A DNA stretch of 64,000 nucleotides from Rhodococcus qingshengii JCM 15477 (GTDB taxonomy: Bacteria; Actinomycetota; Actinomycetes; Mycobacteriales; Mycobacteriaceae), in the NCBI RefSeq assembly GCF_023221595.1, contig NZ_CP096563.1, positions 2,958,501 to 3,022,500 of the forward strand, in the 5' to 3' direction. Each line of letters begins with the position of its first letter. Positions within the stretch are counted from its first letter, which is position 1. A program made the translations under genes and the position numbers. The notes under the pieces are model-generated. The model made no database searches. It was given only the letters and a program-made list of their open reading frames with translations, and had not been told where the DNA came from. Shown here one piece after another: positions 56,778 to 64,000 of the stretch.

Positions 56778-57606
56778 TACCGCGACTTCGCTCGCGACGC
56801 CACGTAAGGCGGCAGTTCTCGGAAGCCCGATCGCTCACTCGAAGTCCCCGTTGCTGCATCTTGCGGCGTACGCGGCTTTGGGGCTGAGCGATTGGACCTA
56901 CGAGCGGATCGAATGCACCGGCGAGCAGTTGCCTGCCCTCGTCGACTCACTCGGCCCCGAATGGATCGGCCTCTCGGTGACGATGCCGGGCAAGATCGCA
57001 GCACTCGAATATGCCACCGAACGCACACCGCGAGCGGTGACCATCGGCTCGGCCAACACCCTGGTTCGCATCGACGGCGGTTGGCGTGCCGACTGCACGG
57101 ACGTCGACGGAGTCAGCGGTGCGTTGATCGCCGGCGGTGTCGGCGATCTCAGCGGCACTTCGGCGGTAGTTGTCGGCGCGGGCGGCACCGCGCGGCCGGC
57201 ATTGGTCGCGTTGGCCGACATGGGAGTTCGGACGGTCACCGTGGTCGCGCGTGATCCGGGGCGCGCATCCGGTGCCATCGAATGCGGCGGCGCGGTCGGG
57301 TTGGACATTGATCTGGTCGCCTTCGACGACGCACGGCTAGGCGGGATCTGCGCCGAATCCTCGGTCTTGGTCAGTACCGTTCCCGCGGAAGCGGCAGCGC
57401 CCTTTGCCCAGCAATTGGGGAAGGCGCGATTTGTCCTCGACGCGATCTACAACCCCTGGCCGACGCCACTTGCTTCGGTTGTCGAGGCGGCCGATGGCAC
57501 GGTGATCGGTGGCCTCGAGATGTTGCTCAATCAGGCCTTCGGGCAGGTAGAGCAGTTCACGGGCAAGCCCGCTCCGCGAGAGGCGATGGCAGCCGCTATC
57601 GCTTAG
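56767..57606 (+). CDS. aroE: Shikimate dehydrogenase
   Basis: 279 residues; reduces 3-dehydroshikimate to shikimate with NADPH. Seen: the substrate-binding SKSPLLHLAAYAALG, LSVTMPGK with the catalytic Lys (family form NVTxPxK), ANTLVR...DCTDVDG, and the cofactor motif VVGAGGTARPALVALADMG. I chose GTG 56767 inside the mltG end, as upstream codons encode nothing family-like. It belongs to the alaS-ruvX-mltG array, away from the other aro genes. Confidence 0.93.
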   Translation: MDGSTATSLATPRKAAVLGSPIAHSKSPLLHLAAYAALGLSDWTYERIECTGEQLPALVDSLGPEWIGLSVTMPGKIAALEYATERTPRAVTIGSANTLVRIDGGWRADCTDVDGVSGALIAGGVGDLSGTSAVVVGAGGTARPALVALADMGVRTVTVVARDPGRASGAIECGGAVGLDIDLVAFDDARLGGICAESSVLVSTVPAEAAAPFAQQLGKARFVLDAIYNPWPTPLASVVEAADGTVIGGLEMLLNQAFGQVEQFTGKPAPREAMAAAIA

Positions 57607-57686
57607 GTCTGTTCACAGTGTCGAGGTAGTCCACAAGACGATTCGTAGTCTGCCGCTGGTGAACGGCAGACGCCAAGCTCGAAACC

Positions 57687-58310
57687 ATGTGGACGTTGAT
57701 GGTCTTGGCAGGCTCGGGGGTAGTCGCTGGTTTCGGTGCTCGGGCGATCGTCGACAATTGGTTGCGGCGACACGGTTATCGACCAGTCGTGACTTTCTGT
57801 TGTGTGCCGCAGTGCGCCGTCGCAACAGGCTGGGTTGTCGTCGGTGCGCTGAATACCTCGGTGGTGCAGCTATTTTCCGGTCTCGCCGTGGTGTGGTGGT
57901 GCGTCGCGATCTCGACTGTCGACCTGGCTGTGCGTCGGCTGCCCAACAGTTTCACGCTGCCGGGCTACGCCGTCGTGATGGTCTACGCGACGGTGTCGGG
58001 AACGGTGTGGGTGGCGGTGGTGGGGTCGGCACTGCTCGCCGGAATCCACCTCCTGGCGCACGTGATGTCGCCTGGTTCCATGGGCGTCGGCGATGTGAAG
58101 CTGTCGCTTCCTCTGGGCGCCGTGACCGGATTGGTGGGAGCGGACGCCTGGCTGTGGTCGTTGGTGTCTGCCTCGGTGCTCACCGCAACGCTGGGCACCG
58201 CGCTGGAACTGCGAAGACGAGGGCCGGTAGCCCACAATTCGCCCATTGCGCACGGACCCTCGATGTGCCTGGCAGCCTGCGGTTCGATTGCGTTTGCCTG
58301 GCTGACGTGA
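57687..58310 (+). CDS. Prepilin peptidase (A24 family)
   Basis: 207 residues with about six hydrophobic segments. The two catalytic Asp are in STVDLAVRRLPN and in MGVGDVKLSLPLG (GxGDxK). Short form without the methylase domain. The substrate is unknown; no pilin gene lies in the window. It corresponds in position to Rv2551c next to aroE. Confidence 0.87.
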   Translation: MWTLMVLAGSGVVAGFGARAIVDNWLRRHGYRPVVTFCCVPQCAVATGWVVVGALNTSVVQLFSGLAVVWWCVAISTVDLAVRRLPNSFTLPGYAVVMVYATVSGTVWVAVVGSALLAGIHLLAHVMSPGSMGVGDVKLSLPLGAVTGLVGADAWLWSLVSASVLTATLGTALELRRRGPVAHNSPIAHGPSMCLAACGSIAFAWLT

Positions 58311-58535
58311 CGAGTGCAACATCCGCGAGAAGTCTGGCGTTATTGACCGTTCAACGACGGACGGTGAACTGCAGGAAAGACGTAACCGTCGGTTTCATAA
58401 ATGCGGGTATTGCCAGCGCGCGGTCCCAATATGCGGCGAGTCGGACTTGCCGAATGTCCACATCCTGACGTTCACTGAGGTTTCGGAAATGGGACAAAAC
58501 GAATCTCGTTTCGCACTCGATTATCGGGGGAACCT

Positions 58536-59234
58536 ATGCGCACAAGGCTTTTCGTCGCCGCGGCAGCCTGTTTGGCGGCTGTGGCTGCAGGAGCGGGCGT
58601 CGCCGGCGCCGCGCCTGCACCTTCATCGGTGGCACTGGGCGGGGGCTCAGGAATCCTGCTGCCGGACGTGGATCACTCCGATCCTGACCGAGTTGCAGCA
58701 TGCACGTTGACCGCGGTCGGCTACGACAACGCCGGTTCTCTCGTGGCACTCACCGCCGGACACTGCGGAGTTGTCGGGGACCGGGTGTTCGCCGAGTATC
58801 TGCCCGAGGCCGGACCCATCGGTCGGTTCTCTTACTCGAGTCCGGTCTCGGACATCGCCGTGATCGATCTCGACGACGCCAAGGTAGCTCCGCTGCGTAC
58901 CGTCGGCGGCACGACGATCAACGGAATCGGCGCCCCGCCGGCACCGGGCACGATCGTGTGCAAGGAAGGCCGTTCGACCGGCAACACGTGCGGTATCACC
59001 TGGGGTTACGACTCCGTCTACGGTGAGATCGTCGAGCACACGTGCTCGATTCCCGGTGATTCCGGTGGACCGCTCGTCGTCGGTGACCGCCTGGTGGGCT
59101 TGATCAGCAATGGCTACCCGCCGTACTGCTTCGAGCCGCTTCCGCCGCCGTTCCACGCTCCCGACAACTCGGCGGACATCAACATCGGTTTGGCTGACAT
59201 CAACGCAAACGGTGGAGGATTCCGCCTGTTCTAG
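58536..59234 (+). CDS. Secreted trypsin-like serine protease
   Basis: 232 residues with a Sec signal (first 26, cleavage near AGA-AP). Chymotrypsin-fold triad H76 (TAGHCG), D106 (SDIAVIDLD) and S176 (PGDSGGPLV). Probable disulfide cysteines flank. There is no pro-region or membrane anchor. It stands between the prepilin peptidase and aroC, in the place where M. tuberculosis has other genes, and ends before a strong terminator. Confidence 0.9.
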   Translation: MRTRLFVAAAACLAAVAAGAGVAGAAPAPSSVALGGGSGILLPDVDHSDPDRVAACTLTAVGYDNAGSLVALTAGHCGVVGDRVFAEYLPEAGPIGRFSYSSPVSDIAVIDLDDAKVAPLRTVGGTTINGIGAPPAPGTIVCKEGRSTGNTCGITWGYDSVYGEIVEHTCSIPGDSGGPLVVGDRLVGLISNGYPPYCFEPLPPPFHAPDNSADINIGLADINANGGGFRLF

Positions 59235-59251
59235 ACCCACAGGTACCTCTG

Positions 59252-59286
59252 AGATGGCCCACACGCCTCGTGCGTGTGGGCCATCT
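59252..59286. terminator. Hairpin terminator
   Basis: Perfect 15-bp inverted repeat around a 5-base loop (arms 59252-59266 and 59272-59286), between the protease stop and aroC. It separates the protease from the aro operon. Confidence 0.8.
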
Positions 59287-59336
59287 GTGTTCACCGGGAG
59301 GACCACTGTGACAACTGAGGTCTGCGACGTGGAAAG

Positions 59337-60533
59337 ATGGTCGGCGTGCTGCGTTGGATAACTGCCGGAGAATCCCATGGTCCCGCCCTCGTCGCGATGC
59401 TCGAGGGCATGGTCGCGGGGGTCGAAGTGACCTCTGAGGCCATCTCGTCCGAACTTGCCCGTCGTCGACTCGGTTACGGCCGTGGCGCACGGATGAAGTT
59501 CGAGGCCGACAAGGTCACCATCATCGGCGGTGTCCGCCACGGATTTACGCTCGGTGGCCCCGTGGCCATCGAGATCGGCAACACCGAGTGGCCCAAGTGG
59601 GAAACCATCATGTCCGCCGACCCGGTCGACCCGGACCTGCTCGCCGATCAGGCTCGCAATGCCCCGTTGACGCGCCCGCGTCCCGGACACGCCGATTACA
59701 GCGGCATGCTCAAGTACGGCTTCAACGACGCGCGTCCCGTCCTCGAGCGCGCCAGCGCTCGCGAGACCGCAGCCCGCGTGGCCGCTGGAACCGTCGCACG
59801 GTCCTTCCTGCGTCAGGTATTCGGTGCCGAGGTCGTTTCACACGTTATTTCCATCGGTGCTTCCGAGCCGTACGTCGGACCCGTGCCGGAGGGCAAGGAT
59901 CTCGACGCGATCGACGCGAGCCCGGTCCGCGCATTCGACAAGGCTGCAGAAGAGTCGATGATCGCCGAAATCGAATCGGCGAAGAAGGACGGCGACACCC
60001 TCGGTGGCGTCGTGGAGGTCGTCATCCACGGCCTGCCGGTCGGACTCGGCACTTTCGTCAGCGGCGCCGAGCGTCTCGATTCACGACTTGCTGCTGCTCT
60101 CATGGGAATTCAGGCCATCAAGGGTGTCGAGGTCGGCGACGGCTTCGAGACCGCGCGCCGTCGTGGCAGCGAAGCTCACGACGAGATCCGTCCGGGCCCG
60201 GACGGCATCGTGCGCTCCACGAACCGCGCAGGCGGAATCGAAGGTGGCATGACCAATGGTGAGGCTCTTCGAGTTCGCGCCGCGATGAAGCCGATCTCGA
60301 CGGTTCCGCGCGCTCTGGCGACGGTCGACATGGAGAGCGGCGAGGAAGCGGTTGCCATCCACCAGCGCAGCGACGTGTGCGCGGTTCCGGCCGCCGGCGT
60401 CGTCGCCGAGTCGATGGTCGCGCTCGTCGTGGCTCAGGCCGCACTCGAAAAGTTCGGTGGTGATTCCATTGCTGAAACCACTGCCAACTACCGTCGTTAC
60501 GCCGAGGGCATCGCAGCCCGACCGCCTCGATAG
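59337..60533 (+). CDS. aroC: Chorismate synthase
   Basis: 398 residues; converts EPSP to chorismate, using reduced FMN. Seen: [49 protein letters not shown] and [12 protein letters not shown]. The start is ATG 59337; the GTG at 59346 would give the usual [10 protein letters not shown] start. It heads aroC-aroK-aroB-aroQ. Confidence 0.97.
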   Translation: MVGVLRWITAGESHGPALVAMLEGMVAGVEVTSEAISSELARRRLGYGRGARMKFEADKVTIIGGVRHGFTLGGPVAIEIGNTEWPKWETIMSADPVDPDLLADQARNAPLTRPRPGHADYSGMLKYGFNDARPVLERASARETAARVAAGTVARSFLRQVFGAEVVSHVISIGASEPYVGPVPEGKDLDAIDASPVRAFDKAAEESMIAEIESAKKDGDTLGGVVEVVIHGLPVGLGTFVSGAERLDSRLAAALMGIQAIKGVEVGDGFETARRRGSEAHDEIRPGPDGIVRSTNRAGGIEGGMTNGEALRVRAAMKPISTVPRALATVDMESGEEAVAIHQRSDVCAVPAAGVVAESMVALVVAQAALEKFGGDSIAETTANYRRYAEGIAARPPR

Positions 60534-60546
60534 GACTCACGTATCG

Positions 60547-62616
<2,070 letters not shown>

Positions 62617-62643
62617 ACGAGGCAAGTCGAAAAAACAGTCACA

Positions 62644-62684
62644 CGAATGCGGCCCCGAGGAGAATATCCTCGGGGCCGCATTCG
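62644..62684. terminator. Bidirectional hairpin terminator
   Basis: Perfect 18-bp GC-rich inverted repeat around a 5-base loop (arms 62644-62661 and 62667-62684), between the convergent aroQ and B-4DMT genes. Confidence 0.85.
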
Positions 62685-62703
62685 GTTGTGTGGACGGCGG
62701 GCG

Positions 62704-63312
62704 TTACTGCTCGCGCTTGCCCAGATCGATCGCTGGGAAGACCGCGGTATCGGCGTCGGATTCCTCGACGGACATGGCGGCTCCGCTGTATGCGTGCTGC
62801 TCGGTGGGGGAGTCGTAGCCCTCGCTGACGGGCACCGGTTCGTGGTGACGCTCATGGGACGGGGTCTGCGGAGCTGTTCCGTTCTTGCGCTGTTCACGGC
62901 TGACGAAGAAGCGTCCGACGGTGATGGCGATCATGGCGGGGACGAAGATGAGAAGGATCGTGAACGCCGCACCGGAGGTCACCTCGAAGAACAAGCCCTG
63001 CTGGGTCAGTTCGAGGGAGGGGACGAGGCTGAGTGCCCAGCTGGCAGCGCCGGCGACGAACCCGCCGACCAATGCGGCCTTGAGCCACAGCATGGTCAGA
63101 TCGGCGCCGTCCTCGGGTTCGGGGAAGTTCCGGCGGTCACGAATGCCGTCGATACCACCCCAGATCGCGGCGAAGACGATGACGATCAACAGGGACAGCC
63201 AGCGCAGGGTGGACCCCTGAAGTGGCCACTGTGCGATCGCTGCACCGAGCAACGCACGAAACACAACATGTATCAGGGCCATGCCGAGGCCACGTACCAA
63301 CCACGCATTCAT
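62704..63312 (-). CDS. B-4DMT family membrane protein
   Basis: 202 residues with four hydrophobic segments (about 8-28, 37-52, 74-95, 112-133) and a hydrophilic C-terminal tail of about 60 residues. The arrangement and position before pepQ match actinobacterial B-4DMT transporters (Rv2536-like). Substrate unknown. Confidence 0.78.
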   Translation of the reverse strand: MNAWLVRGLGMALIHVVFRALLGAAIAQWPLQGSTLRWLSLLIVIVFAAIWGGIDGIRDRRNFPEPEDGADLTMLWLKAALVGGFVAGAASWALSLVPSLELTQQGLFFEVTSGAAFTILLIFVPAMIAITVGRFFVSREQRKNGTAPQTPSHERHHEPVPVSEGYDSPTEQHAYSGAAMSVEESDADTAVFPAIDLGKREQ

Positions 63313-63423
63313 GGGTACAGCCTAACTAGAACCCATTACACCTTGTGGCCTAACCCACACTTATTGCTGTAACCGCGAGTTTCGAGTTGATCGGCAGGTC
63401 TGCGCGGGCGGTAGGTTCGAGGG

Positions 63424-64000
63424 ATGCCGGTCGACTTCAGAACACGCCGTGAATCCCTCAGACGCCTCCTCTCGGAGCGCGAACTCGACGCGATTCTCGT
63501 CACAGATCTCCTCAACATCAGATACCTCACCGGTTTCACCGGTTCCAATGCGGCGCTCGTCGTCAGTGCATCGGATTCAGCGTCCGACGAGCGTGAGACG
63601 GTGATCTGCACCGACGGCCGCTACGTGACGCAGGTGTCAGAGCAGGTGCCGGACCTTCGGGCCGAAATCGCCCGTTCGAGTGCTGCGCACTTGATCGAGA
63701 AGTCCACGGCGCCCGTTCTCGCGTTCGAGTCACATGTGGCGACGTTCGCCGAACATCGGGCTTGGACCGAAGCAGCGCCGAAGATCCGGTTCGAACCGGT
63801 GAGCGGACTCGTCGAACAATTGCGCATGGTCAAGGACGAGTACGAGGTGGAGTTGTTGCGAGCCGCGTGCACCGCAGCCGATGTCGCGTTGGCGCAGTTG
63901 ATCGCTCGCGGTGGTCTGCGACCTGGCCGAACGGAACGAGAGGTCGGCCGCGAGCTGGAAAATCTGATGCTCGACAACGGGGCGGACGGTATTTCCTTCG
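63424..64000 (+). CDS. pepQ: Xaa-Pro aminopeptidase (partial)
   Basis: The first 192 codons of a pita-bread-fold metallopeptidase that removes residues before proline; the right end is cut by the window. The N-terminal creatinase domain shows DAILVTDLLNIRYLTGFTGSN and TDGRYVTQVSEQ, and MVKDEYEVELLRAACTAADVAL marks the start of the catalytic domain. Its metal ligands lie beyond the edge. It is the expected neighbour of aroQ/B-4DMT in this order. Confidence 0.9.
   Translation, partial: MPVDFRTRRESLRRLLSERELDAILVTDLLNIRYLTGFTGSNAALVVSASDSASDERETVICTDGRYVTQVSEQVPDLRAEIARSSAAHLIEKSTAPVLAFESHVATFAEHRAWTEAAPKIRFEPVSGLVEQLRMVKDEYEVELLRAACTAADVALAQLIARGGLRPGRTEREVGRELENLMLDNGADGISF

Overview
The window looks like the chromosome of a high-GC actinobacterium of the Mycobacteriales, most likely Rhodococcus (R. 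erythropolis/qingshengii-like). The grounds are codon use, frequent GTG/TTG starts with ATGA/GTGA stop-start overlaps, a secreted Rpf, a KstD-like steroid dehydrogenase, a type VII secretion (ESX) target, and gene order resembling the M. tuberculosis Rv2582-Rv2535 region as I remember it. Species is an inference.

Layout. 0-3.7 kb: a conserved block of cyclophilin, MBL-fold hydrolase, hisS and a small membrane protein. 3.8-26 kb: accessory genes, namely mdh, an EspC-like/partner T7SS pair, otsB, a two-gene ABC exporter, a kinase-like orphan, a decayed gene, TetR/KstD, an ABC-F ATPase, a P-loop kinase-like protein, rpf with a long structured leader, a TetR-controlled permease/UAAP1/UAAP2/carboxyltransferase operon, and a CBS-nucleotidyltransferase coupled to a Fic enzyme carrying an N-terminal VbhA-like inhibitory segment. 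26.3-31.4 kb: an Rv2578c-like radical SAM gene behind a near-consensus LexA box, followed on the same strand by hen1-pnkp, the bacterial RNA repair and end-protection pair. 31.4-44.9 kb: further accessory genes: methyltransferase, MFS/LacI divergon, AraC/cupin, HD hydrolase, CHAP protein, TetR-MFS pump, YjdM-like protein, Fe-siderophore binding lipoprotein, DUF1622, DUF2252 and an ArsR/SRPBCC pair.

45-64 kb: a second conserved block. It holds a zinc metallopeptidase, aspS, a DUF389 membrane protein, a phosphotransferase, a SnoaL-like protein, rarA, alaS-ruvX-mltG-aroE, a prepilin peptidase, a secreted trypsin-like protease, aroC-aroK-aroB-aroQ (four shikimate-pathway genes in tight array), a B-4DMT membrane protein and the start of pepQ, which runs off the right edge.

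No tRNA, rRNA, CRISPR array, insertion sequence or prophage was recognised. The most interesting items are the hen1-pnkp operon downstream of an SOS box, the Fic/CBS-nucleotidyltransferase pair, the urea/guanidine-carboxylase-like operon that lacks its biotin carboxylase and biotin carrier, the rpf leader, and several precise inverted repeats next to regulator genes.
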